Program-made: the position numbers and the translations under genes
Shown: positions 10,367 through 20,450 of the stretch, piece by piece
Position numbering within the stretch: position 1 is the first letter of the stretch
Layout: each line of letters opens with the position of its first letter
The notes under the pieces: model-generated
Database searches by the model: none
What the model was told of the DNA's origin: nothing
What the model saw: only the letters and a program-made list of their open reading frames with translations
NCBI GenBank assembly: GCA_903632075.3
Contig: CAHIKZ030004725.1
Span: 2,190,001-2,254,000, forward strand
Source: Acanthosepion pharaonis
Lineage: Eukaryota > Mollusca > Cephalopoda > Sepiida > Sepiidae
DNA: 64,000 nt
Direction: 5' to 3'

Positions 10367-10452
10367 AAAGAATATTAAAAAAATTAAAATCTTCAGACAC
10401 ACTTGGGTTGTAGATTAATATTCTTTTTTTTTTTATTATTATTTCATTTAGA

Positions 10453-10494
10453 TTCCTCGACTAGTTTCGGCCAAAATGGCCATCATCGGGAGAA
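10453..10494 (-). ncRNA. hammerhead-like ribozyme motif (U4 to C variant)
   Basis: Read on the minus strand: stem I 5' strand TTCTC, core CCGATGA (canonical CUGAUGA with C at U4), one extra U, stem II GGCC/GGCC around ATTTT, GAAA, a tiny stem III (AC..GT), cleavage triplet GTC, then GAGGA pairing with TTCTC (one G.U). All stems of a type I hammerhead form. The U4 change and the extra U between A9 and stem II argue that activity may be reduced or lost. It resembles the degenerate motif at 50.92-50.96 kb, which shares TCGAGGAA after the cleavage position. Confidence 0.55.
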
Positions 10495-10528
10495 GAAATA
10501 TTTCTGCTTGCTGGTAGCAGTAAAAACA

Positions 10529-10530
<2 letters not shown>

Positions 10531-10584
<54 letters not shown>
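10531..10584. repeat. (TA)n microsatellite
   Basis: Pure TA; begins about 36 bp past the hammerhead-like motif. Confidence 0.97.
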
Positions 10585-10587
<3 letters not shown>

Positions 10588-10666
10588 GTTACATAGATAG
10601 TAGTTTGTAACTCCGCGTTTCACTCTATCACAGATATTGAGCACTTTCCACTAAGTATCGCATATA

Positions 10667-10670
<4 letters not shown>

Positions 10671-10725
<55 letters not shown>
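10671..10725. repeat. (TA)n microsatellite
   Basis: Pure TA. Confidence 0.97.
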
Positions 10726-10728
<3 letters not shown>

Positions 10729-10836
10729 AGAGCGAGGAGAGGGAGATAAATAGATAGATATAGATGTAGTTATAAAAATCAAAACCCCGTGATTACTATC
10801 TATAACTATAAACATTCTCCGATATTTCTCCTTCTT

Positions 10837-10912
<76 letters not shown>
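10837..10912. repeat. (TC)n followed by (TA)n
   Basis: TC at 10,837-10,867, then TA at 10,870-10,912. Confidence 0.95.
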
Positions 10913-10915
<3 letters not shown>

Positions 10916-11800
10916 AAAATTGTCCATTTGTCAGATTAAGCTCAGAATCGTTGTATCTTAGAAATGATTAAATATATCTTACTGGATTTCCCCAAGGTTT
11001 TTATAACATTACTGGACTCTACTTTGAGCAATAATAATGTATAATTACTCTCCACACATAACAGAAGAATCATGATGAAGTCGATCATAAAAGAAAATGA
11101 CATGTTCATCATTAATTAATCATAGCCAAGGATAGGAAGCTCGTAAAGGATTGAAATAAAGTTCAAATATTCCAGGATCATTTTCCAACTTATTCATGAT
11201 GATCTTCGCCCTCTATAATTTTCTAATGTTCTGTCCTGGGGTAACAAGGGATTTACAAGTTTCACGTACGATTTAATTTTCAAGATCTTTGAACTGTCAT
11301 AGCTAAAACTCCTCTCTAACGTGCCAAACAATTTTAAATTGTGTTGGATCTTTTCTAATTCATCATTTTAGCACTAAGTTGAAATGATGACAGCTCTTGC
11401 TGTTGTAACCTCCAGTTTTCCTCTCTGCTGTTTCCTCTTTTTAAAACTTATTCATCGTTGTCTTGATGACTCTTGAATGGTCTGTGAAGATAAATACCAG
11501 TGTGTAAATGTTGGTAAATGAAGGCCTGAATGATTTTTCCTCTCACCATTGCTCAACTGAGAAGACGGTGGGGCTGACACAAAACGATTTTTAGGTGTCG
11601 TCTTTCTAGCTGAATATTTCAAAGGTTTTGTCAGTGATTTTTACGACAAATGGTGTCAAGATGGCTAAACGACTTATTTGAAAACCCTGTAAAAAGAAAA
11701 TCAATTAGTTTAGTTTTTTTTTTTTTTTTTTACATATTAAACATTTTGTCGGCTGGATAATTATGCTGTTACACAATTTAGACAATTTTGTTGTTACACC
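10913..11800. other. unassigned sequence
   Basis: About 0.9 kb of ordinary composition with no long frame, no matched repeat and no RNA gene that I can see. Confidence 0.4.
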
Positions 11801-11802
11801 TG

Positions 11803-11804
11803 GT

Positions 11805-11883
<79 letters not shown>
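11803..11883. repeat. (CA)n followed by (TA)n
   Basis: CA at 11,803-11,828 and TA at 11,829-11,883, immediately followed by a LINE fragment (CAAAGCAAGGCAATAAAGCC). Confidence 0.95.
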
Positions 11884-11887
<4 letters not shown>

Positions 11888-12099
11888 CACCCAAAGCAAG
11901 GCAATAAAGCCACTAAGACGCAAGGGGGGTTTACTGAATGTGAAAGTATATGAGGCAAAAAACAAGGAAAAAAAACAATAAAAGAATAAGAATTAAAACA
12001 AAAGAATACGATTGAAATTTAATTTAAATTTTTGAAGATCAAAGTTGACTAGAAACAAGAATTCGGAAAAGAGATCAACAAGCTAGAAACGCAAGGGAA

Positions 12100-13850
12100 G
12101 AAACTGTTAACATAGAACTTACGGTCGCATCTAGCCAGTTCGGTTGATAAGACCTTGGTATAAATCTAGTAATACCCTTAAAGTCTAGGTACCAAAGTGG
12201 AAACATCGGCAGAGCAATTACCATGAAAGTATTTATAGAAAAGGTACAGGGAAGCTACGTTACGGCGGTGGGGAACTAACTAAAGCCGAGATGGCAGATC
12301 AGGGCCAATAAGATTGCAGGTTCTTTGTATTTTATCAAGAATCCCGAAATGTGTAGCTGCAGCACCAGATCAGATCTGAGAGCAACATTCAATTCATGGT
12401 CGAATGGTAAACATATGTAAGATAGATTCTGGCGAATAGATTTTCCAACTCGACACAGTGATCCAACTTTCCTAGCTGCAGACCTAGAAAATGATTCGAT
12501 ATAATCTTTTCACTCCATATCTGCGGAAAGTTTTTTGCATGGGAATGCGCAATGTGTCACTCTTCTGCGGGTTAGTATCAACCAGACTGATGGAAGACAA
12601 AAAAATACTCTAAGATAATTAAAAGAGCGTAGTTTCAGTTTGGATGCCTTAAAATTAACAAGCTGTTCTTGCTCTAGTTCGCAACGGATTGTCGGTCATC
12701 TATACTGAAGCAAACAGTGTAGATATCGAGTTGAGAACTGATGAAGGTCATTGATGAAAATTAGGGACTTCGTTGGTCCAAGGATGGAGCTCTGGGGCGG
12801 GGAAATACTGTATTAATTAAAAAAGATCTAGAAGAGTTGGCGTCCAAAACAACTTTCATTTCACGATTTGATAAGAAAGTTTTAATCAGATGAAAAATTT
12901 GTTCAGAAATACCATATCCCTTCAACTTGTGAAGGAGACCTTGTCATATTCTTTCTTGATATCCAAAGCAACGGTCAGAGATTCACCATTCTTATATAAA
13001 TCTTGATAGCCTCTTTCAGAAATAATCGTTAATATATTAGCAGTTGACCTAAAGAAATGAAAGCCATATTGCTTATCTGAAGGTAGAGCCTGTGATGTAA
13101 AATACTTAACCAAGTCGGAGTTGATTAGAGCCTCTAATACTTTGCCAAAAAATGGTAGAAGGCTATTAGACCGATAGAAGGATCAGGTGGTTCGACCGAG
13201 ACCTTAAAAACTGGGGCTACAGAAGGGGATTTCCAACAAACAGAGACGTAAGAAGCAGGAAGCCAGTTCAAGAGCACAATTCTTAAGGTCTGTTGCTTGT
13301 ATATCATCAAGTTCTCTTGCTTTTTGGGGATAAAGTTTAGAGGTGATAGCAGAATCCATGGACGGATTTATATGCAGATAATTAAAAAAATACTCGGTTC
13401 TAAATAGAAAGTCAGGCAAAGATACACCAGATGAGTCAAGAGTATAATTAGAAAAGAATTTACGAACAAAACATTCTACTTCATCAGATGTTAACACCTC
13501 AAATTGAGTGAAGAGACGATGTATAGAAGACTTACTCATATTAACTTGTTCGAGGCTATATTTTGCCTTATTTTATGAGCAAACAGAGACTTAGCCTCTC
13601 TGGGGACACTTTCTCAAATATTACGGGCAGACATAGAGAGTGCTTGTTGTGGTCGGAACTATTACGCCAGTCTGGCCAGAGAAAATGATTCCCGTGGGTT
13701 ATAGCAGATGAACGGGAGGGTGGGAACCAAGAAGAAAATTGTGGTTTCACCTGGTATTTGTGAGAAGGTACAAAAGCACCAAGGCCGGCTTTAAGCCAAG
13801 AAAAAATATCTATGGCACAATTCTCTATAGGAAGGTTAATAATATCACTA
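12100..13850 (-). pseudogene. decayed Jockey-like LINE: pre-RT linker, RT and 3' region
   Basis: A non-LTR retrotransposon pol that would encode reverse transcriptase for target-primed integration. Reading the minus strand from 13,850: a linker with KYQVKP...FSSW (about 13,690-13,780), then an RT N-terminal region (13,204-13,539, ending in a FLRLCLLEIP-like stretch). The mid-RT block at 12,922-13,113 has PSDKQYGF, followed by VALDIKKEYDKV, the position of the first catalytic Asp. A later stretch near 12,760-12,900 has FLSNREMKVVLDANSS. The terminal catalytic YADD block is not intact. 12.12-12.52 kb is the 3' part shared with 2.87-3.33 kb. Several frameshifts and stops; 5' end lost into a TA tract. 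No endonuclease domain remains. Non-functional. Confidence 0.75.
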
Positions 13851-13858
13851 CAAAAAAA

Positions 13859-13859
<1 letters not shown>

Positions 13860-13925
<66 letters not shown>
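13860..13925. repeat. (TA)n microsatellite
   Basis: Pure TA at the upstream edge of the LINE remnant. Confidence 0.97.
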
Positions 13926-13927
<2 letters not shown>

Positions 13928-14025
13928 CAAGTATAGGATTGGTTTCTACGGAATAAATTCCAATAACCAACAAATACTATTCTTAAAAAGAGTGCTCAAT
14001 ACAGAGTAGAGCAAATATAATGATT

Positions 14026-14208
14026 TATTCTAAAATTATAACATAAAAATTTTATAAAATCACTACAAAAATAGCCATTTTGTTTTAACACTTCTCGTGT
14101 CTTATGAAGACCATCAACACCATCACTTGATAAGACACCAGAAGTGTTGAAAGAAAATGGATATTTTTGCAGTGATTTTATAACATTTTTATGTTATAAA
14201 TTTCGAAT
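14026..14208. repeat. inverted repeat, about 73-bp arms, 24-bp spacer
   Basis: Left arm 14,026-14,098 and right arm about 14,131-14,208 are reverse complements with scattered mismatches (left has AAAATCACTACAAAAATAGCC, right has TATTTTTGCAGTGATTTT). Each arm contains AAGACAC...GTGTT followed by AAAC or GAAAG, the shape of a decayed hammerhead stem II. The spacer is GAAGACCATCAACACCATCACTTG minus its edges. Probably Penelope-like terminal sequence in inverted arrangement. Confidence 0.65.
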
Positions 14209-14215
14209 AAATGAT

Positions 14216-14216
<1 letters not shown>

Positions 14217-14298
<82 letters not shown>
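14217..14298. repeat. (TA)n followed by (GT)n
   Basis: TA at 14,217-14,240, GT at 14,241-14,298. Confidence 0.97.
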
Positions 14299-14299
<1 letters not shown>

Positions 14300-14510
14300 T
14301 TGAAAGTCTTGTTTTATTGTTCAATGCTGTGTAGACGCAGGAGGTTGTTTCGACTTTTGATGTGCAGCAGTCACTTTTAAATTTGCATAATGGTAACTCG
14401 GTTGTTGTTCTTAGAGACAGGAAAATTTTGACCTTCAATCAATCAATCAATCAGTCTTGATTGTGTTTGTATTTCGCCAACGTCTACCTTTTGAAAAAGT
14501 GTTAGTCGAA
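14300..14510 (-). mobile_element. left terminal segment of the Penelope-like element (inverted relative to the right end)
   Basis: 14,300-14,436 is the reverse complement of 16,975-17,112: both carry GTCGAAACAACC, the left as GGTTGTTTCGAC. The adjoining phrase TTGTGTTTGTATTTCGCCAACG (14,462 on) instead repeats in direct orientation at about 17,170-17,213. So the element has one inverted and one direct terminal block. Confidence 0.7.
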
Positions 14511-14819
14511 AGGATCCTAAATGTATAAAAAAATGTCGTTTATTTTGTTCAAAATATGTTTTATTTCTGTGGTTTCTTGTTTCTATATCTTCGTCGTAGG
14601 TACTAAAGTGTTGTCATCCAGCAAATAAATCATTCTATTCGTTTATGGCACAAGGTTAATTCCTTGAGATTAAAAAGATTTTTCTTTCGTGTTATGTTTG
14701 TCCTGCAATGTTGCCATGTCTATTATCAGACGAAGGCTATTAAATATAAAAATCTGTTCCTTCTCTGTCACGTGAGCTTTTGTCAGACACGAGTTGGACA
14801 AAATATTTGATTTTTTTTT

Positions 14820-16975
14820 CTGTTCATGTCTATGCTCGTTTTGTTTGAAATTGGTAGTAAATTGACATTTTTAAAAAATTTCTTTCGTCTCCTTCGTTAT
14901 TTGGCTAATAACAAACTGCGATTAGATAAACTGGTTACAGGGAGTGATATGAAATACTTGAATAGCCTCGTCTCCAGAAGGTTCGGAGTTGACGATAGAA
15001 ATTCTAATAAACATAACTTTTAATTTTTCTAGTATCACTCTCACTGAAATAGAACAAATGGTTCTTTCTCGGGGACTTTATTTCTGTATCCCACCTAAAA
15101 TTTACAAGGGACAGATTTTCTCTGAATTTGAGATCATGTAGTCTCAGTTAAGTAAACATGTTCCTTCTTTTTCCGATAAGTGTTCTGATGTTAAAGTTAG
15201 ACTACTTGAACTGTCTAATGAATATGCTTCGCTTACTGCTGAGCGGGATTTTCTAGCTTGGCAAAGCGTTCATTTTCAAACTATATAAAAATGTGTATAT
15301 TACTTAGCCTGATAAGGTTTCTGTTGTTGTCATCTTAAACAGGCAAGATTATTTGGATAAAATGTCCAATATTTTGAACGATTCCTCAAGGTTTAAGATG
15401 ATGGTTTCTGTTAGTACGTGTGACAATACTGGCAAGGCTGATATGAGAACACAGAGATGGTTGCTCTCAGTAGACAAGAACAACCTAATATCTAAAATGA
15501 TTTATGATAGGGTTAGATCTGTAGGGTTTCAACGTTCCGGAATGTATGGACTGCCTAAGATACATAAAGATGGTGTACCAATGAGACGCATCTTATCTAT
15601 GTAAACACAAGTTGGCCAAATGGTTGGCCGAACTACTTCTGCTGGTATCTAAAATCTTAGCACATAATATCTCAGACTCTTTTTGTTTTTCAAATTTCAT
15701 TAGAAATTTGGGTATCGAATCTGGAAACAAATTGATGGTGTCTTTTGATATACGAATGTGCCTCATTATGAGACCCTTAATATATGCGCGGATGTTCTTT
15801 ATAGAGGCAATTTGTATCCAGCCTGTATTCCTGAAAAACTGTTTTTAGGATGCATACGTCTGGCGATGGAAGATGTTGAATTTAGTTTCAATGTTATATA
15901 TGCCCAGACGGACGGTGTTGCTATGGGTAGTCCTTTGGGCCCTATATCGGCAAATATTATCGTGGGTTATCACGAGCGACCTTTGACAAAGCCCATAAAC
16001 CCCACGTCTACATAAGGTACGTTAATGATACATTTTCAATTTTTGATTTCACCAATGATGCCAATGATTTTTTTTTTTTGCGGAACTTAATTCTCTCCAT
16101 CCATCCCTTAAGTTTACTAAAGGAGGTTGAGACCGATGGAAAATTAACCTTTCTTGATGTTCTCGTTAAACGCAGATATAGAGGTTTTTTTTACCTGTAT
16201 TTACCGCAAACCTACATTCACTGGCTTATACACAATTTGGTACTATTTTTCTTCCGAAGATCCACAAAATTGGTCTAATTTTTTATGTTAGTTCATCGTG
16301 CTTTGATGATCTTTTCCCCTCGATTGTTAGACGGTGAATTTGATAGTATACAATTTTTTTTTGAAAATAATGGATATCTCGCCAATATCATAGATGGTAA
16401 AATCAGACGCTTTAAAAACCAGTGGTTTTAGAACCTAGTCGTTATCCTATTTGTTTAAAGTTGCTTTGGCTTGGCAGGAAGTGTCAGCTGTTGTTTGACA
16501 GAATTTCAGCTTGTATTGCATCATGCTACAATGCTGTTAATTTGCGCATTGTTTTTCAAACAAAATGTGTGTTCTCTTCCTTTACTAAGGCTCGTTTGTC
16601 CTATTTTCAAAGAACTATAGTAGTATACAAATTCAAATGCTGATGTGAGGCAGTATATATAGGACGAACCAATCAGAGATTAGAAACGCAGATTACGCAA
16701 CAGATTAACCTGCGTATTTGCGTTCGAGAAGTCATAACAGTATTTAAAAAAAAACTAAAAAAAACTACTCAAGCAGTTCACAACTCATCGATCGGCCAGC
16801 ATTTATTGAATAATCCTGATTGTGTTGCCGAGTTTAAGGACACATTCTTTTTCAATCTCCATTGTGCTAGCTCGGTATACTATATTAGAGTCCTCAAAAG
16901 ATTTGTATATCAAAGTCTACCAGCCGAGACTGTGCTAACAAAAGGAGCATTTTGTACTTTCATTACAGTTGATTG
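14820..16975 (+). pseudogene. Penelope-like element pol: RT plus GIY-YIG endonuclease remnant
   Basis: Broken plus-strand coding region of a Penelope-like retroelement. RT blocks in order: YGLPKIHKDG (about 15,545-15,575), a MVSFDI block corresponding to the first catalytic Asp region (about 15,735-15,755), TDGVAMGSPLGPISANI (about 15,909-15,960), a damaged FxYxDD region around 16,010-16,040, and KEVETDGKLTFLDVLVKR (about 16,120-16,175). A conserved C-terminal region with WLGRK...RISACIASCYNAVNLR follows. The GIY-YIG-like domain starts at about 16,655 (CEAVYIGRTNQRLE) and reads openly to a stop at about 16,975. At least five frameshifts or stops interrupt the protein, and the N-terminal part before 14,820 is missing or unrecognisable. 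Penelope RT with C-terminal GIY-YIG is the standard order for this class. Terminal inverted and direct blocks flank it. Confidence 0.85.
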
Positions 16976-17215
16976 AAGGTCAAAATTTTCCCGTCTCCCT
17001 TCAAGAAGAACAACCAAGTGACCATTATGCAAATTTAGAAATGACTGTTACACATTTAAAGTCGAAACAACCTGCGTCTACACAACATTGGACAATAAAA
17101 CAAGAGTTTTAATAATTCTTCACAGTCAAAAACCACCCTGTGATTTCTTGGAGATTATTAATGTGCCTTGGCTTTGTTTGTATATCGCCAACGAATACCT
17201 TTTGAAAAAACGTCG
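16975..17215 (+). mobile_element. right terminal segment of the Penelope-like element
   Basis: Begins right after the pol stop. Its first 138 bp are the inverted partner of 14,300-14,436 and the part from about 17,170 is the direct partner of 14,462-14,510. It contains AGTCGAAACAACC, but the CUGANGA half of a hammerhead is not recognisable here. Confidence 0.65.
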
Positions 17216-17258
17216 ATATCTGCAACGGTAGCACAATGAGTGCTTGTGCTACCGTTGC

Positions 17259-17708
<450 letters not shown>

Positions 17709-17762
<54 letters not shown>

Positions 17763-17768
17763 CGATTG

Positions 17769-17806
<38 letters not shown>
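17709..17806. repeat. two (TA)n tracts split by GAGCGATTGATAT
   Basis: TA at 17,709-17,759 and 17,774-17,806. Confidence 0.97.
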
Positions 17807-17807
<1 letters not shown>

Positions 17808-17904
17808 GTACAAGTGTACACTGAATACGCACACACGCAGACACACACCAAAAGAAAAATTAACCTAACACTCTACACCAAAAAAGCACAGAAATTATTT
17901 CTTT

Positions 17905-18065
17905 TAACTTAATAGAAAATAACGTGAATGAGAAAACTGACATTTGCTGAAACCTCCTGACGAGTGAATCAAGCAATTACATAAAGGTCCGTCTACGAAA
18001 CTCTGGAGTCGGTGTGCTGAATTTAACATCAATCAGCTAAGGACAAATTTTATATTTGTATTAAT

Positions 18066-18069
<4 letters not shown>
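17905..18069 (+). mobile_element. hammerhead-carrying repeat, copy 1
   Basis: Same element as 19,990-20,146 (+) and about 49,630-49,820 (-). Shared features in order: TGAGAAAA..GACATTTGCTGA, the hammerhead, GTGCTGAAT.TAACATCAATCA, then TTTTATATTTGTATTAATC. The body gives way to a TA tract one or two bases after the shared end. Confidence 0.7.
17953..18014 (+). ncRNA. hammerhead ribozyme motif, CUGACGA type, copy 1
   Basis: Core CTGACGA at 17,957-17,963. Stem II is GTGAAT paired with GTCTAC-side bases through a 20-odd-nt loop (one mismatch and wobbles). GAAA is at 17,997-18,000. Stem III is ACT/AGT with loop CTGG, and the cleavage triplet GTC ends at 18,010. Stem I is short here (C-G, U.G, then a mismatch, then C-G). 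No extra base separates core and stems. Compared with the 20.04-kb copy, changes fall in stems while the core is conserved. Confidence 0.65.

Positions 18070-18111
<42 letters not shown>
18070..18111. repeat. (TA)n microsatellite
   Basis: Pure TA directly after the hammerhead repeat. Confidence 0.97.
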
Positions 18112-18114
<3 letters not shown>

Positions 18115-18119
18115 CCTAT

Positions 18120-18775
18120 TAAAAAATATTTTACAAACTTTCTGGACGGGTTCCTCACACCAAAATAAGAACAAAAGTTCATATAGGTATATATTCGAAA
18201 CTGGTTTGTCTTTGAGTTATTAAATTTAAAGGAAGTTTACGATAGATAGTTCAGTTAGACTAGTTTACATTTGTCATTCGTGTACATTTGTGGCTACTTA
18301 GTCTTCAATGTTTAATGCGTTTAGTGGTGTGTGAAATGAGAAGTGTTCTGTTTAAAAACGAAAAGATATTCATATCGTGAGCAGGCAAATATGATTTTTG
18401 CATACAGCTGCGCGGATGGTAATGGACGCGAGGCTGCCCGGCTGTATCAGATTATATTTCCAGATCGAAAGCAGCTGAGACATCCAAGCTTTGCTGCTGT
18501 TTATCGTCGCGTTTCTGAGGAAAAAGATCCGTGACTCCACAAACTATCGATCGAGAAAAACCGAGATCCTCTCATACGCCTGATCACGAAGAACATATTC
18601 TACAAGCTATGGGGGACGATTCAGGTATCATCACATCTCAAGTGGTCCTAGCATGTCGTACATCTCATAGTACCACATGGGGGTACTTCAAGAGCAGCTC
18701 CTGTATCCGTATCATTTGCAACGTGTGTAGAGTCTTTCGCATTCTGATCACTCACCACGGGAGATGATTTATTGC
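18120..18775 (+). pseudogene. DUF4817-type transposase pseudogene with 5' leader
   Basis: A DNA-transposon transposase of the group whose N-terminus carries the DUF4817 helix-turn-helix domain. 18,343-18,530 encodes YSYREQANMIFAYSCADGNG followed by AARLYQIIFPDRK and FAAVYRRV, the expected order (YTxEEyadm...GNaraAarlY.erFPnR....F..v.rrl) for that domain. A frameshift at about 18,531 continues into TIDREKPRSSHTPDHEEHIL, the linker to a second helix-turn-helix (SHSTTW). A further frameshift at about 18,680 leads to LQEQLLYPYHLQRV, a stop, then SDHSPRE. The DDE catalytic domain is missing because the reading joins other repeat sequence at about 18,775. The 5' leader (18,190-18,345) matches 58.25-58.43 kb (GAGAAGTGTTC.GTTTAA). 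Dead element. Confidence 0.75.
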
Positions 18776-19050
18776 ACAAACGACGTGATCATATTTAAAC
18801 GGAACGCTGATCATATAAAAGATTTCTGTTATCTGTTTGGATTGGTATTGCTTTTTATGTCCATCGTCTTTTTCATGTTGAATTGTATATGGTCTATGTT
18901 AATTATGTTTTATGAATATGTCCTGAAGATGGTCTATTATACCGAAACGTTCGACCTTGACATTAAACATTTAAACAGCATAATCGCATATTAGGATTTT
19001 TGTTTGTTTTTTCAGTATATTTTCTTCATACTGTCGGATCTATATCCATA
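18776..19050 (+). mobile_element. hammerhead-arm foldback element, right half only
   Basis: Starts at ACGACGTGATCATATTTAAA, the same spacer phrase as at 24,170 and 59,730, and continues through TTATGTCCATCGTC and the hammerhead-like motif to TTTTCTTCATACTGTCGG. The left inverted arm is absent; its place is taken by the DUF4817 pseudogene. More diverged than the 27-kb and 59-kb copies. Confidence 0.75.
18918..18963 (+). ncRNA. hammerhead-like motif of the foldback family, degraded stem II
   Basis: Core CTGAAGA (18,923-18,929), extra T, stem II reduced to GGT/ACC, GAAA (18,944-18,947), stem III ACGT..A-C with a mismatch, stem I ATGTC (18,918-18,922) paired with GACAT (18,959-18,963). Confidence 0.5.

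Positions 19051-19056
<6 letters not shown>

Positions 19057-19141
<85 letters not shown>
19057..19141. repeat. (TA)n followed by (GT)n
   Basis: TA to 19,105, then GT to 19,141. Confidence 0.97.
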
Positions 19142-19143
<2 letters not shown>

Positions 19144-19179
19144 TAGATATAGTCATAAATAATTTAAGAATTTTTTTAT

Positions 19180-19550
19180 CAATTTTATTCTTCAAAAACT
19201 AATGTACAATTACATTTTATTCCATTACGTAGTCACCATTATTTCCATAATTTGTTGCCAGATATCAAGCAGCACTTCGATGCTTTTTTCAATAAAATTC
19301 TACAGGTTTTGGATATAAAAAAGGTCTTCGACAAATTCTTGAATATGGTTTTCGTTAGAGAAAATTTTCCTCATCAAAGCGTTTGGCAGCGATCGATAAA
19401 GGTAATAATCGGTTGGTGTAAACTCAGGTGAATATGGCGGGTCGGGTAGAACAGACTGACTGAGTTTCATTTTTTTTTCCTTTTTTATTATTGTTACATG
19501 CGGCCTTTCGTTGTCATGGAGAGAACAAGGGACTCCATTGGAAAATAAAA
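19180..19550 (-). pseudogene. mariner-type transposase C-terminal pseudogene
   Basis: Minus-strand reading gives HDNERPHVT (second catalytic Asp block of mariner, normally HDNARPH). About 30 residues later comes LPDPPYSPEFTPTDYYLYRSL, the third catalytic block (YSPDLAPSDYHLF type), with the D34D spacing roughly preserved. It continues to a C-terminal stretch with FYIQNL, a stop, then FIEKSIEVLLDIWQQIME, matching the end of mariner transposases. N-terminal DNA-binding domain and first catalytic Asp are absent; stops are present. The identification rests on these motifs. Terminal inverted repeats were not found. Confidence 0.8.
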
Positions 19551-19679
19551 TTACGCTGCTACTGACATCTAATGTTATAGTATTCCCAGTTTAGTCCTAA
19601 CTGCTATATAATAGTATAATTAACAGTTAGGCTGATACATTCGTCTCTCTCTCTCGCTCTCACACACACGCACACATAT

Positions 19680-19729
<50 letters not shown>

Positions 19730-19740
19730 GGAGAAGGGAG
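19551..19740. repeat. TC/CA/TA/GA mixed microsatellite
   Basis: TC and CA at 19,645-19,677, TA to 19,684, GA at 19,686-19,725. The remainder is unassigned. Confidence 0.85.
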
Positions 19741-19989
19741 AGAGAAAGTGAGAGAGAAGGCGAATGAATGGTGTAGTCATAAGAGAGTGAATATCTCAGA
19801 AGAGACATTCCAATTCTTGTATAGATATACTGGACAAAAGCCAGAGAATTCCTGTTTACTTACGCATATGTCTATATCTATACATTCGAGACGTTCTTAT
19901 TGGCCAGGTCCACACGTCTTAAAATATGGTAAAGATTTCAAAAACGTGTCCCCACTCGGCCACGTGACACCACTCGGCCAATGAATAGT
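19741..19989. other. unassigned sequence
   Basis: No recognised feature apart from a nearby repeated phrase CCACTCGGCCA (19,951 and 19,970). Confidence 0.4.
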
Positions 19990-20144
19990 GCATATAAAAA
20001 AGAAGAAAAAAACGGGAAGTATAACCAATCAATTGCTGATACCCCCTGACGAATGGATAGAGTGATTCCGTGTTCGTCTACGAAACTCTGGAGTCGGGAT
20101 GCTGAAGGTAACATCAATCATTTGTCAAACCTTTTACTTGTATT

Positions 20145-20146
<2 letters not shown>
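19990..20146 (+). mobile_element. hammerhead-carrying repeat, copy 2
   Basis: Colinear with 17.9-18.07 kb: AATTGCTGATA, hammerhead, GATGCTGAAGGTAACATCAATC, CTTTTACTTGTATTAAA. A CA tract starts at exactly the point where copy 1 gives way to TA. Confidence 0.75.
20036..20101 (+). ncRNA. hammerhead ribozyme motif, CUGACGA type, copy 2
   Basis: Stem I CCC (20,043-20,045) pairs with GGG (20,096-20,098), extended after one mismatch by A-T. Core CTGACGA is at 20,046-20,052. Stem II TGGAT pairs with the GTCTA side, the A at its base facing C. GAAA is at 20,082-20,085. Stem III is ACT/AGT with loop CTGG, and the cleavage triplet GTC ends at 20,095. Stem I is CTC/GAG in the minus-strand copy at 49.7 kb, a compensatory change supporting the fold. 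Confidence 0.75.
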
Positions 20147-20215
<69 letters not shown>

Positions 20216-20277
20216 GTGTGTGTGTGTCAATAATATTATATATGTGTGTACTTTATAGGTATATATATATTATATGT

Positions 20278-20311
<34 letters not shown>

Positions 20312-20391
20312 CCTTCATATATATATATATATTTGAATATGAAAATATATATAATAAATGTTCTAAAATATATACTATTTAAATGTTCTAC

Positions 20392-20449
<58 letters not shown>
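20147..20449. repeat. (CA)n and several (TA)n tracts
   Basis: CA at 20,151-20,204, TA-rich blocks at 20,280-20,309 and 20,393-20,449, separated by diverged TA/GT sequence. Confidence 0.93.

Positions 20450-20450
<1 letters not shown>

Noticed and set aside
10144..10971. Tyr-Ile repeat open frames
   Set aside because: Translations of TA microsatellites; the same applies to all Tyr-Ile, Thr-His and Val-Cys runs elsewhere.
14340..14400. Hammerhead in the Penelope terminal blocks (also 17,000-17,060)
   Set aside because: GTCGAAAC is present, but no CUGANGA core can be placed upstream and stem III does not form.
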